64,000 nt of DNA from Rhynchopus sp. YZ270_cl-10 (lineage: Eukaryota > Euglenozoa > Diplonemea > Diplonemida > Diplonemidae): assembly GCA_964035575.1 (NCBI GenBank), contig OZ037883.1, positions 1,302,001 through 1,366,000 of the forward strand, written 5' to 3'. Of this stretch, positions 30,242-41,672 are shown piece after piece. Below the pieces are notes generated by a model. The model did not search any database, was not told the DNA's origin, and saw nothing but the letters and a program-made list of their open reading frames with translations. Numbering within the stretch: position 1 is the first letter of the stretch; every line of letters starts with the position of its first letter. The translations under genes were made by a program, and so were the position numbers.

Positions 30242-31318
30242 ATGGGTTTCTTGAGCGGTCTGAAGAGGAAGGGCAAGGAGATGCTCAAGGGCGACGGCAA
30301 CCCACAGGCGGCAGAGGAGGCTGCCCTGCAGGGAGGGTCGCAGGCAGACTACCAGGAGAAGTCGAGGGCTGCGTGCCCGGCAGATGTGTTCATGTTCAGT
30401 GGGTGCATGGACAAGCAGACCAGCGCGGATGTCTCGAATGTGCAGTCCTTTGGCCTCCCTTCCGGGTCAGGGCCTGGTGGTGCCGGTGGTGCCTGCACCA
30501 ACGCTCTGCTCTCGCAGGCGTACAAAAACGAGCAGGCCTCTTGGATGCAGGTGCTCAACCAGATGGTGGCGTTCCTCAAGCAGAAGGGCTACTCGCAGAT
30601 CCCGATGCTCTCCACCTCACGCCAGGTGGACCTCAACGCACCCTTCGACATCACCGGAGGGAACGGCAGAAAGCTCTCTCTGCTGGTCGGGATCAACTAC
30701 ACGAACCACACCCAAGGCAAGCTGAGCGGCTGCGTCAACGACGTTGTCTCCATGAAGGAGTACATCACCTCAAAGGGCTTCCCCGAGCAGCAGAACGACA
30801 TGCGCATCCTGGTCGACGACAGACACTCCCACATCCGCATCCCCACCAGCATGCCGACCAAGGCGAACATCTTGGAAGGCATTCGTTGGATGACCAGCCA
30901 AGCACGCCCAGGCGACACACTCTTCTTCCACTACAGCGGGCACGGCGGACAGCAGCGCGACACCTCTGGGGATGAATCCGACGGCATGGACGAGACGCTG
31001 ATCCCTGAGGACTACAAGTCTGCAGGCGTCATCACCGATGACGAGCTGTTTGAGGCTCTCTGCGCAACGCTGCCAGGCGGCGTGCGTCTCGTGTGTGTGA
31101 TGGACTGCTGCCACTCCGGCACGATCCTCGACCTGCCGTACGTCTTTGTGGCCAACTCTGCCTCCCTCCAGGCAGCTCAGAGTGCAGGCGGCGGACAGCC
31201 GTTCTTCACGCACCCCAACCCTGCCTTCAACGGTGTTATCCAGAAGCTCCTCCAGATGGGAATTGACCACCTCTCCAAGCAGTACCCTGCCCTTGCAGGT
31301 CTTAAGAAGTTCATGTGA
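30242..31318 (+). CDS. Type III metacaspase 1 (p10 domain before p20)
   Basis: A 358-residue cysteine protease of the caspase-like C14 clan; metacaspases cleave after Arg/Lys. The domain order is reversed from ordinary metacaspases. A p10-like segment (about residues 35-135: VFMFSGCMDKQTSADV, GYSQIPMLSTSRQVDLN) comes first. The p20 segment follows (about 140-305: KLSLLVGINYTNH, LSGCVNDVVSMKEYI, HYSGHGG, DCCHSGTILDLPY). The catalytic pair is His about 234 (HYSGHGG) and Cys about 290 (DCCHSG); the Asp-rich loop ILVDD is present. This is the type III layout. The N-terminus MGFLSGLKRKGK is basic. Start chosen at the ATG after 'cccattccag'; upstream codons in frame lack an ATG. The close paralogue is at 41673. 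Confidence 0.93.
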   Translation: MGFLSGLKRKGKEMLKGDGNPQAAEEAALQGGSQADYQEKSRAACPADVFMFSGCMDKQTSADVSNVQSFGLPSGSGPGGAGGACTNALLSQAYKNEQASWMQVLNQMVAFLKQKGYSQIPMLSTSRQVDLNAPFDITGGNGRKLSLLVGINYTNHTQGKLSGCVNDVVSMKEYITSKGFPEQQNDMRILVDDRHSHIRIPTSMPTKANILEGIRWMTSQARPGDTLFFHYSGHGGQQRDTSGDESDGMDETLIPEDYKSAGVITDDELFEALCATLPGGVRLVCVMDCCHSGTILDLPYVFVANSASLQAAQSAGGGQPFFTHPNPAFNGVIQKLLQMGIDHLSKQYPALAGLKKFM

Positions 31319-32289
31319 GAGAAGCCTTGAAGGAGGAAAAAGAAAAGTGCTGTTTTCGGGGGGAAAAAGAGGTGAGAAAAAAAAAGAGTTTTGTGCGCAG
31401 GCTTCTCCATTGTGTTCATTCACTCTGGGGAGAGAGGTTTATTTGCTCGAAAGACAGTGTTGTCTGTTGGATGAGGTGGGGTGTTTTAGGTTGGCATGTT
31501 TGTTTGCAATATTTTTGTTTGTTTTGTGCGTGTTCATTTCCAGGTGGTGGCACGTGATCCACTCCTCTCTTTTTCTGAGGTACTGATGTGTTTTCTCAAG
31601 GATACACATTGTTTCAAAAAGTTTTCTTTATACTTTGCACCCCCCGGCTGCCAGCCGGGTGGTAAAGTCAAGTTGAACTACGTCCTACCCCGCCCCCCGC
31701 CCCTCAGTCCCTACCCCCCCAAAGAGAAGCATAGTGGAGTTCATCCTCCTGCGTGTACACTAATGCAACCAAGTTTTCAAAAAGGGTAGAGTATCCCAGG
31801 GAACTGGTTCGTCTCCTCTAAACAAGCAAATAAAAGTAAAAATAAAAGAAGAAACGCTGCACGCACAGTGCAAAAACAGTGTTCGTCTCCCATTATGAGT
31901 GTTTTTTTTTTGGCCACCTGAAACCCCTTCCCGCCCCAAAAATTAAAGTAACGTTTACAAAAAAAAAAGTGCACCCGATTTTCCCACCTGATCATTGATC
32001 ATCTGATATTGTCTCATATCGAGGGGGTTTTGTGGTCTCAATACACGAATGGCCACGTGGTCGTACACACCATGGTGTTTTTGCAGGTGTCGTTTTCAGG
32101 TTTATCCCCACAAAGAGCTGTCGTAAATGCAATGTACCGTCCCCGTCATACCCACCCTTACAGGTTTTAACCGTACACATTAGAAAAAGAGAGCGTAACA
32201 AAACAAACCTTGAGTGGTTCTAAAGCAAAGAGCCACATAAACAGCGCCCCCTTTTTTTTCTTCTTGTTTTTTTTTCTTTTTCGCCGCAA
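31319..32289. other. Intergenic region before the EGF gene
   Basis: No gene seen. Contains a copy of the 'actaatacaaccaag' repeat (31734-31785), a short CCGGCTGCCAGCCGG palindrome (about 31644) and a long T/C tract immediately before the EGF-gene ATG. Unlike the other genes, this tract has no YAG in its last 40 bases; the nearest are 'cttacag' (about 32163) and 'cacattag'. Confidence 0.5.
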
Positions 32290-35200
32290 ATGATGTTGCG
32301 TGCTCTGCTCGCAGCAGCGTTGCTGCTCCCCTCGGTGTCTGCCGACTACCAAGACTTCTATGAGGGCACGTGCACAGAGCTTTCTGTGTCGTCCAAGGAA
32401 AAGGCGTTGCAGTGCGTATGCAAGCCGCAGGCAGACCCGCTCTACGCGTCTGTTGCGGACACGGTGTACACCCACCAGCACTGCCTGAACGGACGCATCC
32501 GTGGTGGGCTTGGTGCAAAGACACTCTTCTCCCTCTACCCGGAGAACATCTGCGACGGGCAGCCGATGCCGATGAACTCCTTCGCCGACTGGAGCAGCCC
32601 AGACACCATGTTCGTCTACTGGGCGGAGGACTCAGACGACTGGACGACTTCGGGCACACACATTGAGAAGGTGCGTTTCACGGACAGCGGGGCAGAGATT
32701 GTGGCAACTATCAAGCTGCCGAACTGCGTGCACGGAGGTGGCCTGGCCCGTGGTAAGGGAGACACCCTCGCTGTGATGTGTGCTGAGGTTGCGGGGTGGA
32801 CGGAGTGGCTGCACCTGAAGATTGTTGAGGTGTCTCCAGACCTGTCCAAGGAGGTGCGCCGCTTCAGCGTGCTGCAGGAGGAATGCCGTGCAACAGGCGA
32901 GTGCAAGGGAGGATACCCGATGATGAAGGGTGCCGACTTCCGTCTTGTGCAGTACATCCCGTCGCGCAACTGGTACGTGGCCTTCCACAACGGTGAGTGG
33001 GGTGGGCACGTGGCCGACGCGATCACCTTCTGGGACGGCGACACGGAGGAGCAGGTGTCTGGCTACGGGGACAGCTGGGCGTGCACGGGTGGGCACACGG
33101 AGACAGCACGCATGGCGTACAACGCGGAGGTGGACGAGCTTGCCGTGCTCTGCTGCTCTGACCTGGGTGGCACCTGCAACGACCCCGCTAAGGACAACTG
33201 CGACGTCGACAACAAGTGGAAGAACGGGCTTGTCTTCCGGTCGCACATCGAGAAGGTCGGTCCCATTACCGTCGCACCCTTCCAGTGCGTTAACAACCAG
33301 GCGATCTCTGGCTGGCTTGGCGACCTCCTGCCATGTGGCGACGGGTACGTGCAGGCGTGGCAGGGTCCTGACGGAGGGAAGGATGTCTTCGAGGCGCAGA
33401 CGAACGACGTGGGCTTCATGCGTCTCTCGAAGAGCGGCGAGGTGCTGCTGAAGAAGTGGGTCATCAAGACAACGGGCACACGCGAGCGCAGTGTGAAGCT
33501 GGCGAAGCTTGGGTCTGGGAACTGCGACCGCTTCCTGCTTGGGTGGGGTGAGATGGCGGCGGACGCGTACTACCCTGCGAAGTACTTCCTGAAGGAGATT
33601 GACGGTGACGGGAACGACCTGACTGAGGCCATTGAGGTGACGCACGCAACGATGTGGGGTGAGGACTCGCAGTGGGCAACACTTGGCAATGGTGACGTCG
33701 CCTGGGCACACACGTGGAAGCGTAACGATGACGGCACACCGAACAAGGTTGGCGAGATGACTGATGGCAGCGAAGGCGGCAAGTCCTGCACATGGAACGG
33801 CAACGGCTACGGCTACACATGGGGCACGCTTGACGACCGTCCAGGAGGCCGCTTCCACACGAACGAGGCCTTCACCACACGCTACTACTCGAAAGAAGTC
33901 ACAGAGCCGACACCGGCCCCGCCAACAGATGTGCCTGCAGCAGATGTGGACGAGTGCGCAGTCATGATGCCCTGTGGTGATGGACAGACATGCACGGAAG
34001 TGGACATGCAGGTGACAGGCGACTTCACATGTGCGTGTGACAGCGACGCTACAGTGACAGCGACAGGCATGCCGGCAGACTGTCCCCTTGATGAGTGTGA
34101 GGCAAAGCCGTGTGGCGACGACCAGACTTGCGAGGACAAGGACACATCTGCAGCTGTGCTCAACGACTACACCTGCACCTGCACTGCTGATGCCTCGATT
34201 AAGGCAACAGGAGCTGCAGCAACCTGCACCCTTGACGAGTGTGAGGCGAAGCCCTGTGGGGATGACCAGACCTGTGAGGACCCAGACACAAGCTACCTTG
34301 TGCAGCACGACTTCGTGTGCACTTGCGACGCGGATGCAAGCCTCACACAGAAGGACGGCCCTGCAACATGCTCGAAGGACGAATGTGAGTCGAACCCGTG
34401 TGGCGATGACCAGACCTGTGAGGACCCTGTGCAGACGCTTCAGAGCCTGAAGGACTACACCTGCACCTGTGACAATGGAGTGAAGGCAACCGGCGGATCA
34501 GCAACCTGCATGATCGATGAGTGTGAGGCGAAGCCCTGTGGGGATGACCAGACTTGCGAGGACCCAGACACAAGTTACCTTGTGCAGCACGACTTCGTGT
34601 GCACTTGCGATGTCGACGCAAGCATCACACAGAAGGACGGCCCTGCAACATGCTCGAAGGACGAATGTGAGTCGAACCCGTGTGGCGATGACCAGACCTG
34701 TGAGGACCCTGTGCAGACCCTCCAGAGCCTGAAGGACTTCACCTGCACCTGTGACAATGGAGTGAAGGCAACAGGTGGGAAAGCCACATGCACGCTTGAC
34801 GAGTGTGAGACGAAGCCCTGTGGGGATGACCAGACCTGTGAGGACCCAGACACAAGTTACCTTGTGCAGCACGACTTCGTGTGCACTTGCGATGTCGACG
34901 CAAGCATCACACAGAAGGACGGCCCTGCAACATGCTCGAAGGACGAGTGTGAGTCGAACCCGTGTGGCGATGACCAGACCTGTGAGGACCCTGTGCAGAC
35001 CCTCCAGAGCCTGAAGGACTACACCTGCACCTGTGACAATGGAGTGAAGGCAACCGGCGGATCAGCAACCTGCACCCTTGACGAGTGCGATGCGGCGCCC
35101 TGTGGTGATGACCAGACCTGTGAGGACCCAGACACAAGCTACCTTGTGCAGCACGACTTTGTGTGCACCTGCGACAGTGATGCAACTCTGAAAAAGACGG

Positions 35201-38200
35201 ACGGCCCCGCAACATGCTCGAAGGACGAATGTGAGTCGAACCCGTGTGATGCTGGCCAGACCTGTGAGGACCCTGTGAAGACACTCCAGAGCCTGAAGGA
35301 CTTCACCTGCACCTGTGACAATGGAGTGAAGGCAACAGGTGGGAAAGCCACCTGCACGCTTGACGAGTGTGAGGCGAAGCCGTGTGGGGATGACCAGACT
35401 TGCGAGGACAAGGACACAAGTTACCTTGTGCAGCACGACTTTGTGTGCACTTGCGATGTCGACGCAAGCATCACAAAGACTGACGGCCCCGCAACATGCT
35501 CCAAGGACGAATGTGAGTCGAACCCGTGTGGTGATGACCAGACCTGTGAGGACCCCGTGCAGACGCTGAAGAGCCTGAAGGACTACACCTGCACCTGCAC
35601 TGTTGATGCCTCGATCAAGGCAACAGGAGCTGCGGCAACTTGCACCCTTGACGAGTGTGAGGCGAAGCCCTGTGGGGATGGCCAGACTTGCGAGGACAAG
35701 GACACAAGCTACGGTAGCCAGCACGACTTTGTGTGCACTTGCGACGCGGATGCAAGCCTCACACAGAAGGACGGCCCTGCAACATGCTCCAAGGACGAAT
35801 GTGAGTCGAAGCCTTGTGGAGACGGTCAGACGTGTGAGGACCCTGTGCAGACGCTGAAGAGCCTGAAGGACTACACCTGCACCTGCGACAACGACATGAC
35901 TGTGCAAGCCACAGGAGCTAAGGTGGCGGCATGCTCTCTCGACGAATGTGTCCCTAACCCGTGTAGTGATGCACAGACGTGCTCTGACCCTGTGAAGACG
36001 TTGGGGTCGAAGTTTGACTTCACGTGCACCTGCGATGTGGACAAGATGACTGTGAAGACAGGTGCAGCAGCAGTGTGCGAGGTGGACGAGTGCGAGTCGA
36101 TGCCCTGTGGTGACGGACAGACGTGCACAGACATGGACAAGTCGCCCAGTGCTACAGGTAGCTTTGAGTGTGCGTGTGCGAACGGGGAGAAGCAGACAGG
36201 TGCTCCTGCTGTGTGCATGAAGGGAGACACTGACGAGTGCGCAGGAAACCCTTGTGCGGGACAGGACTGTGTCGACCCCGACACGACCAGCACCAGCACA
36301 CTCGACTTTGTGTGCACGTGCACGACGGGCATGGGATCTGCGACCGGGTCGGCTGCTGTGTGTGAGGTGGACGAGTGTGAGGCTAACCCGTGTGGGAGCA
36401 GCCAGGACTGCGTCGACGCAGACAAGGCTGTGTCGAGCACGGGCGACTACACGTGCAGCTGCAAGGGAGGTGCCACAGGGTCGATGGTGGGTGGTGTTGC
36501 AACGTGTGAGTTGGACGAGTGTCTTGCGAAGCCATGTGGCGACGTGCAGACCTGTGCAGACAAGAGCAAGGACCCATCTGCGACTCTCGACTACACCTGC
36601 ACATGTGCAAACGGTGTTGCATCGACTGGTGGTCCAGCGACGTGTGAACTTGACGAATGCACAGCAACCACACCGCCCTGTGGGGATGGTCAAACGTGCG
36701 AAGACAAGGACACAAGCTACCTTGTCCAGCACGACTTCGTGTGCACCTGCGACAACGATGCGACTATTACGAACATTGATGGACCTGCAACATGCTTCAA
36801 TGACGAATGCAAGAACAACCCTTGTGGCGACGACCAAACATGTGAGGACCCTGAGCAATCGCGTACTAGCCTGAAGGACTACACCTGCACATGCGGGAAC
36901 GGAGTGAAGGCAACAGGTGGGAAAGCCACATGCACGCTTGACGAGTGTGAGACGAAGCCCTGTGGGGATGGCCAGACCTGTGAGGACAAGGACTCAAGCT
37001 ACAAGAGCCAGCACGACTTCGTGTGCACCTGCGATGTCGACGCAAGCATCACACAGAAGGACGGCCCTGCAACATGCTCGAAGGACGAATGTGAGTCGAA
37101 CCCGTGTGGCGATGACCAGACCTGTGAGGACCCTGTGCAGACGCTCAAGAGCCTGAAGGACTACACCTGCACTTGCACTGTTGATGCCTCGATCAAGGCA
37201 ACAGGAACTGCGGCAACTTGCACGGTCGATGAGTGTGAGGCGAAGCCGTGTGGGGATGACCAGACTTGCGAGGACAAGGACACAAGCTACGGTAGCCAGC
37301 ACGACTTTGTGTGCACTTGCGATGTCGACGCAAGCATCACACAGAAGGATGGCCCCGCAACATGCTCCAAGGACGAATGTGAGTCGAACCCGTGTGGCGA
37401 TGACCAGACCTGTGAGGACCCTGTGCAGACGCTGAAGAGCCTGAAGGACTACACCTGCACCTGCACTGCTGATGCCTCGATCAAGGCAACAGGAGCTGCG
37501 GCAACTTGCACGGTCGATGAGTGTGAGGCGAAGCCGTGTGGGGATGACCAGACCTGTGAGGACAAGGACACAAGCTACAAGAGCCAGCACGACTTTGTAT
37601 GCACTTGCGATGTCGACGCAAGCATCACACAGAAGGATGGCCCCGCAACATGCTCCAAGGACGAATGTGAGTCGAACCCGTGTGGCGATGACCAGACCTG
37701 TGAGGACCCCGTGCAGACGCTCAAGAGCCTGAAGGACTACACCTGCACCTGCACTGTTGATGCCTCGATCAAGGCAACAGGAGCTGCGGCAACTTGCACC
37801 CTTGACGAGTGTGAGGCGAAGCCCTGTGGGGATGGCCAGACCTGTGAGGACAAGGACACAAGCTACAAGAGCCAGCACGACTTTGTGTGCACTTGCGACG
37901 CGGATGCAAGCCTCACACAGAAGGACGGCCCTGCAACATGCTCGAAGGACGAGTGTGAGTCGAACCCGTGTGGCGATGACCAGACCTGTGAGGACCCCGT
38001 GCAGACGCTCAAGAGCCTGAAGGACTACACCTGCACCTGCACTGTTGATGCCTCGCTCAAGGCAACAGGAGCTGCAGCAACCTGCACCCTTGACGAGTGC
38101 GATGCGGCGCCCTGTGGTGATGACCAGATTTGTGAGGACCCAGACACAAGCTACCTTGTGCAGCACGACTTTGTGTGCACCTGCGACAGTGATGCAACTC

Positions 38201-39174
38201 TGAAAAAGACGGACGGCCCCGCAACATGCTCGAAGGACGAATGTGAGTCGAACCCGTGTGACGCTGGCCAGACCTGTGAGGACCCTGTGCAGACGCTCCA
38301 GAGCCTGAAGGACTTCACCTGCACATGCGGTAACGGGGTGAAGGCAACTGGCGGGGCTGCAGACTGCAGTGCCATCAACACAAAGACAACAGCGCCTGCA
38401 GGCACACCGGCACCACCAGTATGGACACCCCTGCCAAGTGGCGAGACATATTCACCAGGTGACGGACCACTCCTGCCAAGTGGAGAGACATATGCACCAG
38501 TTGACGTTGACGGAACACCCCTGCCAAGTGGCCAGACGCGTGCACCTGTGGACGCGGATGCCACACCCCTGCCAAGTGGTCAGACACGTGCCCCAGTTGA
38601 CATCACCTCCCTGCCAAGTGGCCAGACACATGCACCTGTGGACGCGGATGCCACATCCCTCCCAAGTGGCCAGACGTACGCACCAGAGACTCGCTCCCCA
38701 GGCCCCAGGCCTGTGACCGGGAAGGTGACCTCCCGCACACTGCGCCCGTTTGACAAGGAGGAGTACAAGAAGCGTGTGGCACGTCGCACAGGTGAGCCTA
38801 TTGATACGATTGAGGTGACGGCAACGGATGTGGGCGACGGGGAGGACATGCTGGTGACGACCTTCACGGGTGCTGAGGGGGCGGCAGCAGCGGCACTCTT
38901 GGAAGAGCTTCTTGGAACGGGTGAGTTCTCGGACCTGCGTGGGTCTGCCGGGACGCCTGACACCCCTGAGCCTGCCACGGACGACGGCACGTCTTGGTGG
39001 GTGTGGCTCCTTGCTGCGCTTGGTGGGGTTGCGTGCCTGGGGGCCATGGCAGCAGCCTATGCGGTGAAGCGGAAGTCTGAAGACGGCATCTCGCTTGCAG
39101 AGTTCTGCGAGGTCAACGCCGAGCAGAACTCGGAAGAGATGAACCACTCGCAGCACGAGTTTGCCTCTGTGTAG
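32290..39174 (+). CDS. Secreted/type I membrane protein with 31 EGF-like repeats
   Basis: A 2294-residue cell-surface protein. A signal peptide (MMLRALLAAALLLPSVSA, cleavage near residue 19) leads into a ~530-residue Cys-containing N-terminal region without a family I can name; repeated Gly/Trp/Asp-rich segments suggest a beta-propeller-like fold. From about residue 554 to 2025 follow 31 EGF-like modules of ~47 residues (DECxxxPCGDxQTC ... DFxCTCD ... PATC), six cysteines each, with the DxDEC-type start seen in calcium-binding EGF. A Thr/Pro stalk with six LPSG(E/Q)T repeats (38427-38700), a ~75-residue alpha/beta-looking segment, one transmembrane helix (WWVWLLAALGGVACLGAMAA, about 2236-2259) and a ~35-residue cytoplasmic tail complete it. 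Likely an adhesion or recognition receptor. Confidence 0.9.
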   Translation: MMLRALLAAALLLPSVSADYQDFYEGTCTELSVSSKEKALQCVCKPQADPLYASVADTVYTHQHCLNGRIRGGLGAKTLFSLYPENICDGQPMPMNSFADWSSPDTMFVYWAEDSDDWTTSGTHIEKVRFTDSGAEIVATIKLPNCVHGGGLARGKGDTLAVMCAEVAGWTEWLHLKIVEVSPDLSKEVRRFSVLQEECRATGECKGGYPMMKGADFRLVQYIPSRNWYVAFHNGEWGGHVADAITFWDGDTEEQVSGYGDSWACTGGHTETARMAYNAEVDELAVLCCSDLGGTCNDPAKDNCDVDNKWKNGLVFRSHIEKVGPITVAPFQCVNNQAISGWLGDLLPCGDGYVQAWQGPDGGKDVFEAQTNDVGFMRLSKSGEVLLKKWVIKTTGTRERSVKLAKLGSGNCDRFLLGWGEMAADAYYPAKYFLKEIDGDGNDLTEAIEVTHATMWGEDSQWATLGNGDVAWAHTWKRNDDGTPNKVGEMTDGSEGGKSCTWNGNGYGYTWGTLDDRPGGRFHTNEAFTTRYYSKEVTEPTPAPPTDVPAADVDECAVMMPCGDGQTCTEVDMQVTGDFTCACDSDATVTATGMPADCPLDECEAKPCGDDQTCEDKDTSAAVLNDYTCTCTADASIKATGAAATCTLDECEAKPCGDDQTCEDPDTSYLVQHDFVCTCDADASLTQKDGPATCSKDECESNPCGDDQTCEDPVQTLQSLKDYTCTCDNGVKATGGSATCMIDECEAKPCGDDQTCEDPDTSYLVQHDFVCTCDVDASITQKDGPATCSKDECESNPCGDDQTCEDPVQTLQSLKDFTCTCDNGVKATGGKATCTLDECETKPCGDDQTCEDPDTSYLVQHDFVCTCDVDASITQKDGPATCSKDECESNPCGDDQTCEDPVQTLQSLKDYTCTCDNGVKATGGSATCTLDECDAAPCGDDQTCEDPDTSYLVQHDFVCTCDSDATLKKTDGPATCSKDECESNPCDAGQTCEDPVKTLQSLKDFTCTCDNGVKATGGKATCTLDECEAKPCGDDQTCEDKDTSYLVQHDFVCTCDVDASITKTDGPATCSKDECESNPCGDDQTCEDPVQTLKSLKDYTCTCTVDASIKATGAAATCTLDECEAKPCGDGQTCEDKDTSYGSQHDFVCTCDADASLTQKDGPATCSKDECESKPCGDGQTCEDPVQTLKSLKDYTCTCDNDMTVQATGAKVAACSLDECVPNPCSDAQTCSDPVKTLGSKFDFTCTCDVDKMTVKTGAAAVCEVDECESMPCGDGQTCTDMDKSPSATGSFECACANGEKQTGAPAVCMKGDTDECAGNPCAGQDCVDPDTTSTSTLDFVCTCTTGMGSATGSAAVCEVDECEANPCGSSQDCVDADKAVSSTGDYTCSCKGGATGSMVGGVATCELDECLAKPCGDVQTCADKSKDPSATLDYTCTCANGVASTGGPATCELDECTATTPPCGDGQTCEDKDTSYLVQHDFVCTCDNDATITNIDGPATCFNDECKNNPCGDDQTCEDPEQSRTSLKDYTCTCGNGVKATGGKATCTLDECETKPCGDGQTCEDKDSSYKSQHDFVCTCDVDASITQKDGPATCSKDECESNPCGDDQTCEDPVQTLKSLKDYTCTCTVDASIKATGTAATCTVDECEAKPCGDDQTCEDKDTSYGSQHDFVCTCDVDASITQKDGPATCSKDECESNPCGDDQTCEDPVQTLKSLKDYTCTCTADASIKATGAAATCTVDECEAKPCGDDQTCEDKDTSYKSQHDFVCTCDVDASITQKDGPATCSKDECESNPCGDDQTCEDPVQTLKSLKDYTCTCTVDASIKATGAAATCTLDECEAKPCGDGQTCEDKDTSYKSQHDFVCTCDADASLTQKDGPATCSKDECESNPCGDDQTCEDPVQTLKSLKDYTCTCTVDASLKATGAAATCTLDECDAAPCGDDQICEDPDTSYLVQHDFVCTCDSDATLKKTDGPATCSKDECESNPCDAGQTCEDPVQTLQSLKDFTCTCGNGVKATGGAADCSAINTKTTAPAGTPAPPVWTPLPSGETYSPGDGPLLPSGETYAPVDVDGTPLPSGQTRAPVDADATPLPSGQTRAPVDITSLPSGQTHAPVDADATSLPSGQTYAPETRSPGPRPVTGKVTSRTLRPFDKEEYKKRVARRTGEPIDTIEVTATDVGDGEDMLVTTFTGAEGAAAAALLEELLGTGEFSDLRGSAGTPDTPEPATDDGTSWWVWLLAALGGVACLGAMAAAYAVKRKSEDGISLAEFCEVNAEQNSEEMNHSQHEFASV
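33949..38370 (+). repeat. Coding EGF repeat array with two-module periodicity
   Basis: Modules alternate between an A type (DECEAKPCGDDQTCEDxDTS ... DGPATCSK) and a B type (DECESNPCGDDQTCEDPVQT ... ATCTL), giving a higher-order unit of about 285 bases. The middle modules (about 35930-36850) are diverged singles, while the two flanking blocks are highly similar, suggesting expansion by duplication of A-B pairs on both sides of an older core. Confidence 0.9.
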
Positions 39175-41672
39175 TGCCTCTGTGTGTAGTGTCCTTGTTT
39201 CATAAGAAAGAGGTAGCCCTGAGTGGGAAGCACGCACAAAACAAAAATTAACATATCCAGCGAAGAGTTTTTCAATAGCACGTAGTGCGGAACCCGGCCT
39301 GCAAAACATAGTTCCAAGAAAACACGGTTTTGCAGCCCTCTAACCATGACATGCATATGTCATACCATACCAGGCAGCCGTTAGTGCTTGCAAAGAAACG
39401 TCGGATGTTTTATTCATCTGACAAAAAAAAACCAAAAAAAAAAGAATTCTTATACTTTTGTTTCTCGTTTTTACCGATTTTTTTTCCGACTTTTTTTTTT
39501 GACTTTTCCTGATTTCCCCCAATAAAGAAATATGTCTCGCTTTAGTCTTATTGAAACTGGGCTTCCGAAGGTGACACAGGTATTGTGAACAAGCATGTGT
39601 GTGTCCCATTGAGGTCCATTCATTTTCCGAGTTTTGTTTCGAGTTGCTCTTGTGCACCATGTTTTGCTTTTTACGTTGTATAGCTCTGTACAACGTCATG
39701 GGGGCTTGCATTTCAAGTCATAATTTTTGTTTCACTTTTGTGCTGTAGTCTTAATTGACAATTTACGCACGCCTCTCTTAGGCTGTTCTGTCCAATCCCT
39801 AGAACAACAACAGGACATCATAGTCTAGTATTGCCGGTATTATTAGAGTTCTTCTCTGGTAACGTCACAGCCCCTCCACCTCCCTTGCGACTTGTTTTAA
39901 ACTGTTTTTTTACATCTCCCAATACCCATGTTCTTTTTTAAGGACACTCTGTGATTCTTTGTGCATTATCGTGAGAGATACATTTATCTCTGAGTATTTT
40001 TGTTTTTGTGCGTCAAGATTGTTCGAAGTCTCTCCCCTTTATGGCATTCTCTTCGGAAAAAAAACGATCTTTTCTTGCAACCTTTTGTGGCGTTATTTTT
40101 TGAAAAAAAACCAAAAATAAAAAAACCTTTTTTTTAAAGTTGAGGAGGCTGACTTAGGTTCTCCTTTTTTACTTTTTTACTTTCTTTTTGGACACTTTTT
40201 TGTTCGATCTTTGGGAAATCCAAAGCAACCCAGCGAAACTTGATATATCCCCTCTAATATAACTTTTCCTTAAGAACCGTCCTTGAGGTTCGCCCGAAGG
40301 AGGGCACTGTACACTCATTGGTCTCCTCTTTTTGCACTTTGCTTTGCAACAAAACCCTACCGCTTGGTTGGGGGAGACTTCGTTAGCTTTCCGTTCTGTA
40401 GTCCTTTAGTAATGAATGTACGAGATGCATTTCTCTTTGCAAGGACTTTTTTTTATTTTTTCTTTTCCTTTTTTACAGAGTACCATGGTATGTGTCCGTC
40501 AGTGTCATGGCAGGATCTGTCATGATTTGACACCACTTCAGTCTCACTAATTGTCATTTGTATTCGTGCGTTTACAGCCTTAGGGCTATTAGGCTCTATG
40601 TCCTTTTTCGGGCATAATTTCACGATTTTTTTTCCCCCTCTGTTGGTCATGGTAACACAGCATAGGCTGCGTAACCTTTCCCTCCTTTTCCAGCACCCCT
40701 ACCGTCCCAGAGGCGATTTTGTTGCTACCCCATTTCATCCTCCACCCCACATGAACAATGAAGATATTACCTTATTTTTCCCCCCCTCCTTGTCTTGTCT
40801 TTGGCGATGACTTTTTGTATAGCTCTCGTTGGGTATTCTTTGTTGTGCTGACCTTTTTTTGGGGTGTCAAGATTCACACGCAGCGACAATATTTTTTTTG
40901 TCTTAATTCTTCGCGATGTATGTGCACGAAAGGCACATTCCTCTTTTAAGATCTTTGTCGAAAAGAACAGTGCTGAGGCTACAGGGAGAAACAAACCGGA
41001 GGAAGGAACACATAAAAGGCCACCTCATGCACAATTTGAGTATGTGACATACATGTCACTTATGTGCGACAGCCTTTTTTTTTGTTCATTTTTTTCTTGT
41101 TCTCTCGATGTGGCCAGACTCCCGCTGTTTGTTGCCATGTGTTTCTATTTTTTTTTTGACATCTTTTTTTTGAAGATCTGCACAACACCGCACCCCTTAA
41201 GCGGAAAAGCACACATATGTAAACCATTTGTTTCTATTGTTTTGTTTTGTGATAATGCTAGTCTCAGGGCATGCCGGCAGCAGGGGCCAGCAACTTAGCG
41301 TTGCAACCCCTCCAGCTCTCTGTGCTCAAAAGCAGGCCACCATTTTAACGCAAAACAACACAAAATAACATTCTTTTGTTACATAACCGTCTTTTCTGTC
41401 AAACCCCCTTTTTACCCAACACACATTTCTCTCCCTTCTTTCATCGTCGTTCCCATTTCTCCCCCATTTCCCTCTTCAAAACACCCGCTCGACGGGGAAA
41501 AAAAACAAAACAAACGTATGGTGGAGCTCACTTCTCCACTAATACAACCAAGGTTTTTTAAAAACAAAAGATCCTTCTTTTCCCCACATCCATTTCATCC
41601 ATTTCATCCTCCTCCCCTCTTGCATCTTCATCCCTCAGAACCTTCTCCAAAAAAAGCTAAACAAAGAAAACA
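39175..41672. other. 2.5-kb T-rich intergenic region
   Basis: No protein gene and no recognisable tRNA, snRNA or rRNA. Very T-rich, with weak relatives of the dispersed motif (for example 'ggggcttgcatttcaagtc' near 39703). A partial copy of the 'actaatacaaccaag' repeat lies at 41521-41565. The last ~90 bases form a C/T-rich leader ending 'catccctcag' before metacaspase 2. Confidence 0.5.

Noticed and set aside
32632-36858. Long - strand open frames (up to ~600 codons) antisense to the EGF array
   Set aside because: They are shadows of the repeat: the same antisense pattern recurs with the EGF period, has Cys/Val/Leu-rich nonsense composition, and shows no start context.
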